Positions 44,735 through 54,680 of a stretch of 64,000 nt of DNA are shown here, in pieces. Below the pieces are notes generated by a model that ran no database searches, was not told the DNA's origin, and saw only the letters and a list, made by a program, of their open reading frames with translations. The translations under genes were made by a program, and so were the position numbers. How positions within the stretch are numbered: the first letter of the stretch is position 1; the number at the start of each line of letters is the position of its first letter. Origin of the DNA: Sphingorhabdus sp. EL138 (lineage in GTDB: Bacteria > Pseudomonadota > Alphaproteobacteria > Sphingomonadales > Sphingomonadaceae); the NCBI RefSeq assembly GCF_945890115.1, contig NZ_CAMDCK010000008.1, positions 1 through 64,000 of the forward strand. Reading direction: 5' to 3'.

Positions 44735-45319
44735 ATGCGTCAAATTGCTTTGCCCTTGGATGAGTTGCGCGGTGGCGCGTCGTCCAGCCTCATCATCACG
44801 GATTCGAATGCAGCGGCCTTTGCCGGACTGTCCAAGGCGGCTAGCTGGGCCAAGCGTTGTGCGATCTTAACTGGGCCAGCCCGCTCCGGAAAAACGCTGA
44901 TGGCGCGGTATTTCTCGGGACAGAATGGCACTGTCATCGATGAAGCCCAAGCCAGTTCCGACGAAACACTTTTCAATGCGTGGAACCGTTCACAAGAAAG
45001 CGGCGTGCCATTGTTATTGATATCGCGTTGGCAACCTGCGGAATGGAATATTGCACTGCCCGATTTGCAGTCGCGATTAGGCGCGGCAATGTTGCTCGAC
45101 ATTGCGCCGCCGGATGATGAGATGATTGAACAATTGCTGCAAAAACAGCTCGCCGACCGGGGCGCTGCGATCAGCATCGATGCCTTAAGCTATGTGAAGC
45201 GGCGTATCAAACGTAGCTATGTTGCCATTGAGAAATTTGCGCGATCTGCAAACGCCATGGCGCTCTCGGAAAATGCGCCCGTAAATTTGACCTTGGTAAA
45301 AAAAGTTCTCGAAGACTGA
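44735..45319 (+). CDS. hdaA: DnaA regulatory inactivator HdaA
   Basis: Binds the sliding clamp and stimulates ATP hydrolysis by DnaA after initiation (RIDA). The N-terminal clamp-binding motif QIALPL is at 3-8. A small AAA+ domain follows, with Walker A-like GPARSGKT (47-54); the usual Walker B is degenerate. Length 194, shorter than DnaA itself as expected. Confidence 0.92.
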   Translation: MRQIALPLDELRGGASSSLIITDSNAAAFAGLSKAASWAKRCAILTGPARSGKTLMARYFSGQNGTVIDEAQASSDETLFNAWNRSQESGVPLLLISRWQPAEWNIALPDLQSRLGAAMLLDIAPPDDEMIEQLLQKQLADRGAAISIDALSYVKRRIKRSYVAIEKFARSANAMALSENAPVNLTLVKKVLED

Positions 45320-45333
45320 TCTAAGTTCAGGAT

Positions 45334-46530
45334 CTAAGCCGGCGTTTCGCGCACCATATCTTCTTCATGTGTGAGGGTCATCTTGAGCTTGCCGTTGACC
45401 ACGGCAAAGGCCAACCGACCTTCCACAAGATCCAGAGCATCGCGCCCGAATTGGTCAAAACGCCATCCCGTTAACACTTCAAGGTCTTCGCGCTCGCCCG
45501 CAGCCAAGCGCTCAAGTTCTTCCGTCCGCACAATCAAGCGCGGGGCTACGTTGATTTCGCGTGATCGGATTTTGAGTAACAGCTTTAGCAGATCCGCGAC
45601 CAGCGAACCGTCTTTGCCACCGCTAGGGGACGATCGGGCACGGTCTGGCAAATTGTCACGCGCCATAGGCTGGCTCGCTTCAATCACTCCGATCAGACGC
45701 GCACCTATGTCATTGTCACGCCATGCGGGCGAAAGGCCACGCACTTTGGGCAGATCCGCCTGACTTTTGGGGGGATGCGCGGCGATATCGGCCAGCGTTT
45801 CATCCTTCATAATGCGGCCACGCGGGATATTCTTGCGCTGCGCCTCTTTCTCGCGCCAAGCAGCCATGGCTTGAAGCCGACCAAGCACGTCAGGTTTGCG
45901 CGATTGCACCTTAATCCGTGCCCACGCGTTTTCAGGGTCATTGCGATAATTGGCGGCGTCGGAAATGCGCTCCATCTCGTCATTCAACCACGCGCCACGG
46001 CCAGTAGTTTTAAGCTTTTCCAACATCATCGGAAAAATAACCGACAAATGCGTTACATCCGCAATGGCATAATCGATTTGGCGTTTGTCCAGCGGACGCC
46101 GCGACCAATCGGTAAAGCGGGCGCCCTTGTCCAACTGGATACCCATCCACAGGTCGACAAGGTTCGAGTAACCGACTTGTTCACCCTGACCCAGCGCCAT
46201 GGCGGCAATTTGCGTGTCGAACATGGGGTGCGGGGTTTTGCCGGTCAGGTTGAAGAATATCTCGATATCCTGGCCACCTGCGTGGAAAACCTTTAACACA
46301 TCCTCATTTTCGCACAGCAGCTCAAGCATTGGCGTCAGGTCAAGACCTTCGGCCTTGGGGTCAATCGCCGCGGCCTCATGGGCGTCGGCCAATTGCACCA
46401 AACATAAGTCGGGATAATATGTATTTTCCCGCATAAATTCGGTGTCGACCGCAACAAAAGGCGATTGTGCAAGGCGTGCGCATAATTCGGCGAGGCGTTT
46501 GCTGTCAGTGATGAGTGGATGAATCTGCAT
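45334..46530 (-). CDS. rnd: Ribonuclease D
   Basis: A 3'-5' exoribonuclease that trims tRNA precursors. The DEDDy site is seen in FVAVDTEFMRENTYYPDLCLVQL, then FHAGGQDIEIFF and DYAIADVTHL. HRDC-like helical regions follow the nuclease domain. ATG 46530 (MQIHPLITDS) is chosen over one 12 codons upstream. Length 398. Convergent with hdaA, 14 bp apart. Confidence 0.95.
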   Translation of the reverse strand: MQIHPLITDSKRLAELCARLAQSPFVAVDTEFMRENTYYPDLCLVQLADAHEAAAIDPKAEGLDLTPMLELLCENEDVLKVFHAGGQDIEIFFNLTGKTPHPMFDTQIAAMALGQGEQVGYSNLVDLWMGIQLDKGARFTDWSRRPLDKRQIDYAIADVTHLSVIFPMMLEKLKTTGRGAWLNDEMERISDAANYRNDPENAWARIKVQSRKPDVLGRLQAMAAWREKEAQRKNIPRGRIMKDETLADIAAHPPKSQADLPKVRGLSPAWRDNDIGARLIGVIEASQPMARDNLPDRARSSPSGGKDGSLVADLLKLLLKIRSREINVAPRLIVRTEELERLAAGEREDLEVLTGWRFDQFGRDALDLVEGRLAFAVVNGKLKMTLTHEEDMVRETPA

Positions 46531-46624
46531 TGGGCATCGCCCTAGCACCCATTCACGACTTGACAAAGTGCCGCTGCACTGTTGACAGGCCCGCTTTCCA
46601 CAGCTTTTTTGAATTGAGTAAACA

Positions 46625-48409
46625 ATGCACGCTTATCGTACGCACAAATGCGCCGAACTCCGCGATTCCCATGTGGGCGAAACCATCCGCCTGTCGGGCT
46701 GGGTCCACCGTAAGCGCGACCATGGCGGCGTGTTGTTCGTCGATTTGCGGGACCATTATGGCATGACCCAGATCGTCGCCGATACCGACAGCCCCGCTTT
46801 ACCGATATTAGAGGCGTTGCGCCTCGAAAGCGTCATCACCATTGATGGCGAGGTGAAGGCCCGCAGCGCAAGCACGGTCAATGCCCATCTGCCGACCGGG
46901 CAGATTGAAGTTTTTGCCCGCAGCGTCACGGTGCTGAGCAAGTCGGAAGAACTGCCATTGCCAGTTGCCGGTGAGCAAGAATATCCCGAAGAAACGCGAT
47001 TGAAATACCGCTTTCTCGATTTGCGCCGCGAAACGCTCCACGCCAATATCGTCAAGCGCACGCAGATCATTCGCGAAACGCGCCGCCGGATGGAAGATAT
47101 CGGCTTCACGGAATATTCAACGCCCATCTTGACTGCATCCAGCCCTGAAGGCGCGCGCGATTTCCTCGTGCCAAGCCGCATCCACGCAGGCAAATTCTTT
47201 GCGCTGCCGCAAGCGCCACAGCAGTATAAGCAGCTGTTGATGGTCGCCGGCTTCGACCGCTATTTCCAGATCGCACCATGCTTCCGCGATGAAGACCCGC
47301 GCGCCGACCGTTTGCCGGGCGAATTTTACCAGCTTGATCTGGAAATGAGTTTTGTCACGCAGGAAGAAATCTGGGACACGATGGAACCCGTGATGGCGGG
47401 CGTGTTTGAGGTATTTGCCGACGGCAAAAAAGTGACACCCGCCGGACAGTTCCCGCGCATCCCGCATTCAAAGGCGATGCTGGATTACGGCACTGACAAG
47501 CCGGACTTGCGCAACCCGCTGATCATCCACGACGTTACGGACCATTTCAAAACCTCGGGCTTCGGTCTGTTTGAACGCATTGTTGACGGCGGCGGCGTTG
47601 TCCGCGCTATTCCTGCGCCAAAAACAGCGGATAAGAGCCGTAAATTCTTCGACGACATGAACGAATGGGCGCGCAGCGAAGGTCACGCCGGACTAGGCTA
47701 TGTGACCCGTAAGGGTGGCGAGTTTGGCGGCCCAATCGCCAAGAACCATGGCGAAGAGGGAATGCGCGCGCTGTACGACGCGATCGGCCTTGGACCTGAT
47801 GATGGTTGCTTCTTCGCCGCTGGCAAGGAAGAGCAAGCGGCAAAGCTGGCTGGCGCGGCGCGTACGCGGACGGGCGAGCAACTTGACCTGATTGAAAAGG
47901 ACGCGTTCCGTTTTTGCTGGATAATCGACTTCCCATTCTACGAATGGAGCGAAGAAGACAAAAAGGTCGACTTTGCCCATAACCCCTTCTCAATGCCTCA
48001 GGGCGGGCTACAGGCGCTCGAAACGCAGGACCCGCTCACCATCAAGGCCTATCAATATGACATGGTCTGTAACGGCTATGAGCTTGCCTCAGGCTCGATC
48101 CGGAACCAGCACCCCGATTTGATGGTCAAGGCGTTTGAACTGACTGGGCTGACGCAGGCCGACGTTGAGGCGCGCTTTGGCGGCATGTATCGCGCATTCC
48201 AATTTGGTGCGCCACCGCATGGCGGCATGGCCGCAGGGGTGGACCGGATGGTCATGCTTTTGTGTGGCGTTCAGAATTTGCGTGAAATCACCTTGTTCCC
48301 GATGAACCAACGGGCGGAAGACCTTTTGATGGGTGCGCCGTCGCCTGCGATGGCCAAGCAACTGCGCGAATTGCATATTCGCGTGGTGGAGCAGCCGCCC
48401 AAGGCCTGA
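46625..48409 (+). CDS. aspS: Aspartyl-tRNA synthetase
   Basis: Class II aaRS, 594 residues. The N-terminal OB fold ([22 protein letters not shown]) is followed by motif 2 ([10 protein letters not shown]) and motif 3 ([19 protein letters not shown]). The bacterial insert domain is present. Alphaproteobacteria often have a nondiscriminating form charging Asp and Asn; this cannot be told apart here. Confidence 0.97.
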   Translation: MHAYRTHKCAELRDSHVGETIRLSGWVHRKRDHGGVLFVDLRDHYGMTQIVADTDSPALPILEALRLESVITIDGEVKARSASTVNAHLPTGQIEVFARSVTVLSKSEELPLPVAGEQEYPEETRLKYRFLDLRRETLHANIVKRTQIIRETRRRMEDIGFTEYSTPILTASSPEGARDFLVPSRIHAGKFFALPQAPQQYKQLLMVAGFDRYFQIAPCFRDEDPRADRLPGEFYQLDLEMSFVTQEEIWDTMEPVMAGVFEVFADGKKVTPAGQFPRIPHSKAMLDYGTDKPDLRNPLIIHDVTDHFKTSGFGLFERIVDGGGVVRAIPAPKTADKSRKFFDDMNEWARSEGHAGLGYVTRKGGEFGGPIAKNHGEEGMRALYDAIGLGPDDGCFFAAGKEEQAAKLAGAARTRTGEQLDLIEKDAFRFCWIIDFPFYEWSEEDKKVDFAHNPFSMPQGGLQALETQDPLTIKAYQYDMVCNGYELASGSIRNQHPDLMVKAFELTGLTQADVEARFGGMYRAFQFGAPPHGGMAAGVDRMVMLLCGVQNLREITLFPMNQRAEDLLMGAPSPAMAKQLRELHIRVVEQPPKA

Positions 48410-48504
48410 TTTCAGGGATAAGTTGAGCAGCAGGATCTGTCCCTTTTGGGGACAGAGCTGCGCTTTCGCTTGTTTGTCCGCGCAATAGATGCTGGAAAGC
48501 TAGA

Positions 48505-49290
48505 ATGTCTATCGACCTTTCCCAGTTTGAAGCCGGTAAAATATATGACGGCGCTTATGATAAGGACCTGAAAAGTCTTCAGGACCGCTTGTCCGAGCTG
48601 CAGGCACTGCACATTCTGCATGAAGCGCGCACCTTAATCATCGTCGAAGGCTGGGATGCCGCAGGCAAGGGTGGTGCAATTAAGCGCATGACCTCTTTGC
48701 TTGACCCGCGATTTTATCAGGTCTTCCCTATTTCTGCGCCAACCTTAGAAGAAAAGGACAAGCATTTCCTGTGGCGCTTCTGGAATAAATTGCCGGGCAA
48801 ACGGGAAATCAGCATTTGGGACAGAAGCCATTATGGCCGCGTACTTGTGGAACGTGTTGAGGGATTTTGCACCGAAGCCGAATGGCGGCGCGGCTATGAC
48901 GAAATCAACGAATTTGAATCGCGCCAAGGCGAAATCGGCACGAAGATTATCAAGATATTCTTGCATGTGACTGCTGAAATACAAGACAAGGTTCTGACAG
49001 AACGGCTGGATGATCCAACCAAAAGGTGGAAAGTCACTGCAGAAGATTTTCGCAATCGCGAAAAGCGGGAGGAATATCTCGACGCGCTAAAGGATATGTT
49101 CAAGCGCACGCATACGCATTGGGCACCTTGGACCGTTATCGACGGCAATAATCAAAAGGCGGCTCGGATTGCGGTCCTTACGCATGTTATCGCAGAATTA
49201 GAGAAGAGTGTGCCGCCGGAATTTCCAGAGGCTGATCCAGCGGTCGTGGCTTTGGCGCAGCGGACGATTGGCTATTCCCCCAAGGGATAG
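48505..49290 (+). CDS. ppk2: Polyphosphate kinase 2
   Basis: Uses polyphosphate to phosphorylate (deoxy)nucleotides. The Walker A EGWDAAGKGG and Walker B SIWDRSHYGR are visible, then WRRGYDEINEFESRQ. Length 261. ATG 48505 gives the family length. The last 19 nt overlap greB on the other strand. Confidence 0.94.
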   Translation: MSIDLSQFEAGKIYDGAYDKDLKSLQDRLSELQALHILHEARTLIIVEGWDAAGKGGAIKRMTSLLDPRFYQVFPISAPTLEEKDKHFLWRFWNKLPGKREISIWDRSHYGRVLVERVEGFCTEAEWRRGYDEINEFESRQGEIGTKIIKIFLHVTAEIQDKVLTERLDDPTKRWKVTAEDFRNREKREEYLDALKDMFKRTHTHWAPWTVIDGNNQKAARIAVLTHVIAELEKSVPPEFPEADPAVVALAQRTIGYSPKG

Positions 49291-49760
49291 TCTATCCGTA
49301 TTATTTCCCATTCTTTGGGCCCTGTCGGCAAATTCACAGTTTTGACATCCCCCACGCGCGCGCCGCGTAAGGCGCGGGAAAGGGGTGCGTTCCAGCCTAT
49401 GCGTCCGTTGCTGGCATCCGCTTCATCGTCGCCAAGGATTGTGATCGTGCGTTCCACGTCATCGACATCCGCAATCGTAACGCACGCGCCAAAATATATG
49501 CGGCTTCGGTCCTCTTGCTTGGATGGGTCGAGTATTTGGGCGACTTTCATCTTTTTGGACAGCTGACCCAATTCCCGGTCAATCGCGCGGAGCTTTTGGC
49601 GGCCATAGATATAATCGCCATTCTCGCTTCGGTCGCCATTGCCTGCGGCCCAATGGACGATTTCAACCACTGCGGGTCGGTCGATGGCGAACAGCTGTTC
49701 ATAGCGTTCGCGTAAGGCCGCGAATCCGGCTGGGGTAATCGGGTTGGTGCGTTCGGCCAT
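49272..49760 (-). CDS. greB: Transcription elongation factor GreB
   Basis: Rescues backtracked RNA polymerase by activating its cleavage activity. The coiled-coil N-terminus ends in the acidic tip NGDRSENGDYIYGR and the C-terminal FKBP-like domain shows VTIADVDDVERTITILGDDEADASNG. Length 162. Start ATG 49760 (MAERTNPITPAG). Confidence 0.94.
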   Translation of the reverse strand: MAERTNPITPAGFAALRERYEQLFAIDRPAVVEIVHWAAGNGDRSENGDYIYGRQKLRAIDRELGQLSKKMKVAQILDPSKQEDRSRIYFGACVTIADVDDVERTITILGDDEADASNGRIGWNAPLSRALRGARVGDVKTVNLPTGPKEWEIIRIDYPLGE

Positions 49761-49861
49761 GCATCCGCCTTAGCCGTTCGGGGCGAGGAGAGTCGAGAGA
49801 GCCCAGAAGTGCGGCGTGACCTAGCGATACCTTGACCCCGCTCGAGCCGAAAGGGTGGGTA

Positions 49862-51889
49862 TTAACCCGGCGTTGGCTTGCCCAAATAGGTGCTGAGCGG
49901 CGTTGCCGAGCGCACGCGTGCCTTTTCGGGGTGAAGATGGTCATACATCACTGCATTTTCCAAAACGCGATAGACATAATCGCGGGTTTCGCTGAGCGGG
50001 ATTTTCTCAATCCAATCCATGATATCGATACTACCTGTGCGTGGGTCGCCATAAGCACGGAGCCATTTGTTCACATTGCCTGGACCGCCATTATACGCAG
50101 CGATGGCCAAGGGATAACTTCCGTCATAATAATCGAGCATGCGCTCAATATAGGTGGCACCCAAGGCGATATTGTAATCGGTATCAACGGTCAGCGCATC
50201 AGGACGATAGGCCATTGAGATTTTGCCCGATGTCTCCCGCGCTGTTCCGGGCATCAACTGCATCAGGCCGCGGGCCCCTGCGTGGCTGACGGCGGCGCGG
50301 TCAAACTGGCTTTCCTGACGCATGATTGCATGGGCGAGCGTCCAGGTCTGGCTATGCGCCGCTGGAACATTGACGGTGGGGTAGCTGTTACCCAGCAAAT
50401 CTGGGATGCCATCGGTGCGCGCTGCACGACCCGCCATGACGGCCAGATCCGGACGGCCAAGCTTTTGCGACAGGCCAATCGCAGCCGTATATTCCTCACG
50501 GTCATCCGCGTGGCGGGCAATGGCCCTGAAAAAGTTGCTCTGGTCACGCCAGCTGCCATATTTTGCGGCCAGGGCTGCTGCCAAATGCACAGGGGGAACA
50601 TTGCCGTCCGCCAGAATTGGCGGGGTGGCTGCCACGCGCGGAACTTGCGGCAAGGGACGACGCAGCTGCTCCAAGGCCAACTGGCCAAAAAAGCTCTCAT
50701 AAAATGCCGCTGCTTTTTCATAATAGCCCGTCGCGCCTGACGGGTCTCCCGCCTTGGCTGCGGCCTTGCCAGCCCAGTAAAAACCCCTTGATCGCGTTTG
50801 TGCAGTTTTTGCGGCAGTCGCATAAAGTTCGAACATTTTTACGGCATCACGCGGGCGGCCCAAGCGGTGCATAGCCACCGATCCGGCCAGCCAAGTGAGG
50901 CTGGTATATCGATCACGCGTAGCCAGATCCTGATCCGCCAATATAAGGCCAGCAGGGACGGCGTCGTCCACACGAGAGGCGATGCGATAGGTCATGTCAT
51001 ATTGACCATCATTTTCAGACGCGCGTGCTTGCGTCAGCAGCAATTGGTACCAATCCTTGAGGACGGGCACGGGTGCGGCCAGATTCCGTCGGTTTGCAAG
51101 CAATTCGCGCACAGCCAAGCCGTTACCAGCGGCCCGCATTGCGTCCGCTTGGGCCGCCAGAAGACTGGCTTCGCTGCTTGCTAAAGCGCCTGCCTCTTGC
51201 ACCTTTAAGTCGGCATCGGGGGACTTTATCCGCATTGCCAATGCCGCCACAAATGCGGGGCGACGCTGCGGCGAGGTAAAAGCGATCCAGCGTTCGGCGC
51301 CGCGCGTCAACCCTGACCACAGCAACCGGTCGACTCGTGCATCATGGTCAGCAGAGGTCAGCGTGCCGCGGGCAATGCGGAAAACCCGTCCTTCATCTTC
51401 GTCGCTCAATGCGCCGCCGCGCCATGCCTCGCGCGCTTGCGCTTCACCGCGGGCCTTGTCGCCAACACTATCCAGCGCCAACGCAAATTTTGCGCGACCT
51501 TCATTGCTGACTGGCGGCAACCGGTCAAAATAAGCCACGACTTGGTTAGGAGAGTAAGACAGGGGATTGATCGCCTGTTCCGCTTTTTTGCGCATGTCAT
51601 CGGCATTTGGCCAATCGGGGTAGAGCATCAAAAATGAGGCGTAATCGTTAAAGCTATAATTGCCGGGTGCGCTTAACATTTTCCAACGCTGCAGCGCGGC
51701 GGGGATTTTACCCTCGCTTGGGTCGTAAATGACCAGTGTAGACAATATTTGTCCGGATGGCGTGGATATTTGTCCGGTGCCGGTGCCGCTTTGCCATATA
51801 ATCCCGTCGGATTTCTGTGCGGATGCGGACGCAATAAATGGAATAATCAGCACGGATGCGGAAATGAGATGCTTTACCATGCCGGACAT
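49862..51889 (-). CDS. slt: Soluble lytic murein transglycosylase
   Basis: Cleaves peptidoglycan glycan strands in the periplasm. A signal peptide (SVLIIPFIASASA) is followed by a long alpha-superhelical region (~50-480) and an SLT domain near the C-terminus: IMRQESQFDRAAVSHAGARGLMQLMPGTA (catalytic Glu) and YPLAIAAYNGGPGNVNKWL. Length 675 from ATG 51889. A start three codons later is equally good. Confidence 0.93.
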   Translation of the reverse strand: MSGMVKHLISASVLIIPFIASASAQKSDGIIWQSGTGTGQISTPSGQILSTLVIYDPSEGKIPAALQRWKMLSAPGNYSFNDYASFLMLYPDWPNADDMRKKAEQAINPLSYSPNQVVAYFDRLPPVSNEGRAKFALALDSVGDKARGEAQAREAWRGGALSDEDEGRVFRIARGTLTSADHDARVDRLLWSGLTRGAERWIAFTSPQRRPAFVAALAMRIKSPDADLKVQEAGALASSEASLLAAQADAMRAAGNGLAVRELLANRRNLAAPVPVLKDWYQLLLTQARASENDGQYDMTYRIASRVDDAVPAGLILADQDLATRDRYTSLTWLAGSVAMHRLGRPRDAVKMFELYATAAKTAQTRSRGFYWAGKAAAKAGDPSGATGYYEKAAAFYESFFGQLALEQLRRPLPQVPRVAATPPILADGNVPPVHLAAALAAKYGSWRDQSNFFRAIARHADDREEYTAAIGLSQKLGRPDLAVMAGRAARTDGIPDLLGNSYPTVNVPAAHSQTWTLAHAIMRQESQFDRAAVSHAGARGLMQLMPGTARETSGKISMAYRPDALTVDTDYNIALGATYIERMLDYYDGSYPLAIAAYNGGPGNVNKWLRAYGDPRTGSIDIMDWIEKIPLSETRDYVYRVLENAVMYDHLHPEKARVRSATPLSTYLGKPTPG

Positions 51890-51976
51890 ATTATGGACCC
51901 CATCCTTATCAATTGCTGAACAAGCGACTGTAGTAAGCTTAGCGTTCAATTTGGATCAGAATGAAAGTCTTATAAT

Positions 51977-52852
51977 ATGTTCTCCGGATCAATACCGGCT
52001 CTAGTGACTCCTTTTTGCGACGGAGCGTTTAGCGAAAAGCATTTTCGTGCGTTGATCGATTGGCAAATCGAGCAAGGCTCAAGCGCGCTTGTGCCCGCAG
52101 GAACCACTGGAGAGGCGTCGACGCTGTCTAACGCGGAGCATCATCGCGTTATTGAGATATGCATAGAGCAAGCTGCTGGACGCGTGCCTGTTATCGCGGG
52201 TTGCGGATCAAACGACACGAACAACGCTGTTCTGCACCTCAACTTTTCCAAGAAAAGCGGGGCTGCCGCCGGATTGGTGGTTGCGCCTTATTACAACCGG
52301 CCAAACCAAGAGGGTATTTACGCGCATTTCGAACATATGACGAAAAAGAACGAACTGCCGATACTGCTCTACAATGTGCCGGCGCGTACGGTGACGGATA
52401 TCAAGCCAGAAACCGTTGCCCGTCTGGCAAAGTTACCGACCGTAATCGGCATTAAGGATGCCAGTGGCGACATGCCGCGCGTTACCGATCATCGTTTGGC
52501 TTGTGGGCCGGACTTCTGTCTGTTGTCAGGGGTCGATGAACAGTCGCTTGCGTTCAATGCGGCGGGAGGAAAAGGCTGTATTTCGGTGACGGCGAATGTC
52601 GCGCCGAAACTATGCGCTGAGTTTCAAGCGGCCTGTGCCTCAGGTGACTATTATTTGGCGCGTGAACTGAATGACAAGCTCTATCCCCTCCATTTGTCAT
52701 TGTTTTCTGATGCGTCCCCTGGTCCAATCAAATATGCTTTGTCTCGGGTAATCGAAGGCTTCCCGACGGAGTTGCGTTTACCAATGACGCCGCCGAGTGA
52801 GGCAAGTCGTCGTCAGGTTGATGCCGCTTTGGAGAATGCAGGTCTCATCTAA
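51977..52852 (+). CDS. dapA: 4-hydroxy-tetrahydrodipicolinate synthase
   Basis: Condenses pyruvate with aspartate semialdehyde in lysine and peptidoglycan precursor synthesis. Schiff-base Lys160 (VIGIKDAS), Tyr132 (LYNVPART) and [11 protein letters not shown] are present. Length 291. Its TAA overlaps the smpB start (TAATG). Confidence 0.97.
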   Translation: MFSGSIPALVTPFCDGAFSEKHFRALIDWQIEQGSSALVPAGTTGEASTLSNAEHHRVIEICIEQAAGRVPVIAGCGSNDTNNAVLHLNFSKKSGAAAGLVVAPYYNRPNQEGIYAHFEHMTKKNELPILLYNVPARTVTDIKPETVARLAKLPTVIGIKDASGDMPRVTDHRLACGPDFCLLSGVDEQSLAFNAAGGKGCISVTANVAPKLCAEFQAACASGDYYLARELNDKLYPLHLSLFSDASPGPIKYALSRVIEGFPTELRLPMTPPSEASRRQVDAALENAGLI

Positions 52853-53334
52853 TGACTCGTCCAAAGCCGGAAGCATTTAACAAGGTCAAAACGGTCGCCG
52901 AAAACCGGCGGGCGCGGTATGACTTTCATATCGATGACAAATATGAAGCTGGCATTGTCCTGACTGGTACGGAGGTAAAGTCCTTACGCTTTGGCGAGGG
53001 CTCAATTGCCGAGAGTTATGCCGAAGTTCGTGATGATCAAATTTGGCTGATTAACGCCAATATTCCAGAATTCAGCCACGGAAACCGTTTCAATCATGAA
53101 CCGAAGCGCCCACGCAAATTACTCCTTAATGAACGTGAAATAAACAAGCTACATGGAGCTGTAATGCGTCAAGGTATGACGCTCGTTCCGCTGTCGATTT
53201 ACTTCAACGGCCGGGGCAGGGCGAAAGTGGAGCTGGCGTTGGCAAAGGGTAAAAAGGCCCCAGACAAGCGTGCGACGGAAAAAGAGCGCGATTGGAAGCG
53301 GGAACAAGGAAGAATTATGCGGGATCGCGGATGA
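52852..53334 (+). CDS. smpB: SsrA-binding protein
   Basis: Partner of tmRNA in ribosome rescue; ssrA is at 29 kb in this window. Visible: [43 protein letters not shown] and a basic C-terminal tail. Length 160. Overlaps dapA and the DUF2062 gene. Confidence 0.97.
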   Translation: MTRPKPEAFNKVKTVAENRRARYDFHIDDKYEAGIVLTGTEVKSLRFGEGSIAESYAEVRDDQIWLINANIPEFSHGNRFNHEPKRPRKLLLNEREINKLHGAVMRQGMTLVPLSIYFNGRGRAKVELALAKGKKAPDKRATEKERDWKREQGRIMRDRG

Positions 53335-53897
53335 GCAAATTCAACGCCTGGTTACATAAGCAAGCGCCGACTCGCGACAGCTTTGAACGCAGCCGTTTTC
53401 TGCGTCCTTTTGCGCAACGTGTTTTCCACCCGGCATTGTGGCGATTTACGCGCCGGTCGGTGCCGCGCGGCGTCGCGCTTGGCCTGCTCGTCGGCATTTT
53501 CCTTTTGGTACCTGGTGTTCAAATTGCCGGCGTCGCATTATTGGCGTTGCCGCTCCGCGCCAATATTCCAATCGGCGCGGCGATGACTTTTCTCAGCATG
53601 CCAGCGACCACGCCGTTCATATTTTTTGGGTCGATCTATGTTGGTGAATCCGTTTTGCGGCTAAACAACGGTTCCGGGCGCTTTTACGAACTCGTTGAAA
53701 CGGCCGCGCCCTTATCTGCTTGGGGCGACTATGTCTGGAATGAAGCGCCGCTTGCACTCGTTCAGGGGATAGCTGGGCTCGCCATTATTTCAATCGTTGC
53801 TGCGGTCGTTGGTTACTTCGTTGCTGCTTGGTTTTGGCGCTGGCGGGTAAGTGCCAAATGGCGCCGCCGGTCGAAGTCACTTTCGTCGGGCAGATAA
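53331..53897 (+). CDS. DUF2062 membrane protein
   Basis: 188 residues from ATG 53331, which overlaps the smpB stop (ATGA). The basic N-terminus is followed by hydrophobic segments ([79 protein letters not shown]), so about three to four membrane helices. The family function is unknown. Confidence 0.85.
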   Translation: MSKFNAWLHKQAPTRDSFERSRFLRPFAQRVFHPALWRFTRRSVPRGVALGLLVGIFLLVPGVQIAGVALLALPLRANIPIGAAMTFLSMPATTPFIFFGSIYVGESVLRLNNGSGRFYELVETAAPLSAWGDYVWNEAPLALVQGIAGLAIISIVAAVVGYFVAAWFWRWRVSAKWRRRSKSLSSGR

Positions 53898-53951
53898 TGC
53901 ACTGGTTGGATTAAAGCAGGGAAGTTGGTTCTGTTTAGCTGTGATTTTATT

Positions 53952-54173
53952 TCAACGGAACCTGCTGCGCAAAACGGTAATTCCATGTTTCAGCCGTGGC
54001 AAAACAATGAGAAGCGAAGCCAATAACAGCATTGAGTGCGTGATTATGTGAACGTCAATCCCGAGCTCCTCAGCCCAATGCGCCGCCGTAACCACCGCAA
54101 AGAGCGCGTAGAACGCAGCGTAGATAGTCAACATCGTTGCAAAAAGCGCAAAAACTACCGGTAAAACGCGCAT
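53952..54173 (-). CDS. Small membrane protein
   Basis: A 73-residue product with two hydrophobic stretches (VLPVVFALFATMLTIYAAFYALFAVV and IITHSMLLLASLLIVLP) separated by an acidic loop. The ATG at 54173 (MRVLPVV) gives this; a longer start is possible. Function unknown. It is on the strand opposite to smpB and recA. Confidence 0.5.
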   Translation of the reverse strand: MRVLPVVFALFATMLTIYAAFYALFAVVTAAHWAEELGIDVHIITHSMLLLASLLIVLPRLKHGITVLRSRFR

Positions 54174-54437
54174 ATGCCTGCTCCTGCGGCCAAGCATTTG
54201 ATAACCTGCCCCATCAACACACGTCAATCGGCTTCGATGCAACTTAATGTAAATTATATCAGATGGTTGATGTATTATTCAGTTTCAAGAAATTCGCACA
54301 GCCCATTGGAAGAACCTGCATGGCGATTACGAAATCTTGACAAATGGTCCGATGCGTTCCAGCCCAAGGCTATGGTAAACTGTACCTTAAGTCTAAGCAG
54401 CATGATTTTATCGGGTAAGGGGCCAATTTGAACAAGA
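54174..54437. other. Non-coding stretch before receiver remnant
   Basis: I see no convincing gene, RNA or repeat in these 264 bp. Frames open over this stretch carry no conserved sequence. It is where the body of the lost histidine kinase gene may have been. Confidence 0.5.
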
Positions 54438-54554
54438 TATCGCCGCCGACTGCGCGAAACGATCAGTCTCGACAATGTCGCTTTCTTGGCTAAGCCGTTT
54501 TCCGTCCAGCAAATTGCCGAGGCGGTCAACGACGTGCTTGCGCAGGGCAATTAG
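54438..54554 (+). pseudogene. Receiver-domain remnant, tail of a lost hybrid histidine kinase (cckA?)
   Basis: The plus-strand frame from 54441 to TAG 54552-54554 encodes 37 residues, RRRLRETISLDNVAFLAK then PFSVQQIAEAVNDVL, which match the end of a response-regulator receiver domain (the conserved Lys of the KPF motif, then the last helix). A stop at 54429-54431 closes it upstream, and no receiver phosphoryl-Asp or kinase domain is present. In related genomes, from memory, a CckA-like hybrid kinase lies between DUF2062 and recA. This looks like its deleted remnant. Confidence 0.6.
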
Positions 54555-54588
54555 GTTAGGTACTGAAAAACAACATGTAAATTTATTT

Positions 54589-54603
54589 GTTCCACTCTTG
54601 TTC
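54589..54603 (+). promoter_or_regulatory. SOS box upstream of recA
   Basis: GTTC-N7-GTTC at 54589-54603 is the alphaproteobacterial LexA-binding consensus, 78 bp before the recA start. A second inverted GTTC-GAAC (GTTCTTTTAGAAC) overlaps it. LexA repression and DNA-damage induction of recA are expected. Confidence 0.8.
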
Positions 54604-54680
54604 TTTTAGAACAGAAAGCGTACAAAGGATGCGTTCCGGGGAAGTCCTTCGGAGCAGGCATGACGCTAAGGAGTGGAAAA

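Noticed and set aside
48437-48455. Hairpin CTGTCCC/GGGACAG after aspS as a terminator
   Set aside because: No T-run follows, and it lies 50 bp before ppk2, so its role is uncertain.
54174-54431. 85-codon open frame upstream of recA
   Set aside because: No conserved residues, no ribosome-binding site, and it ends just where a receiver-domain fragment starts in another frame.
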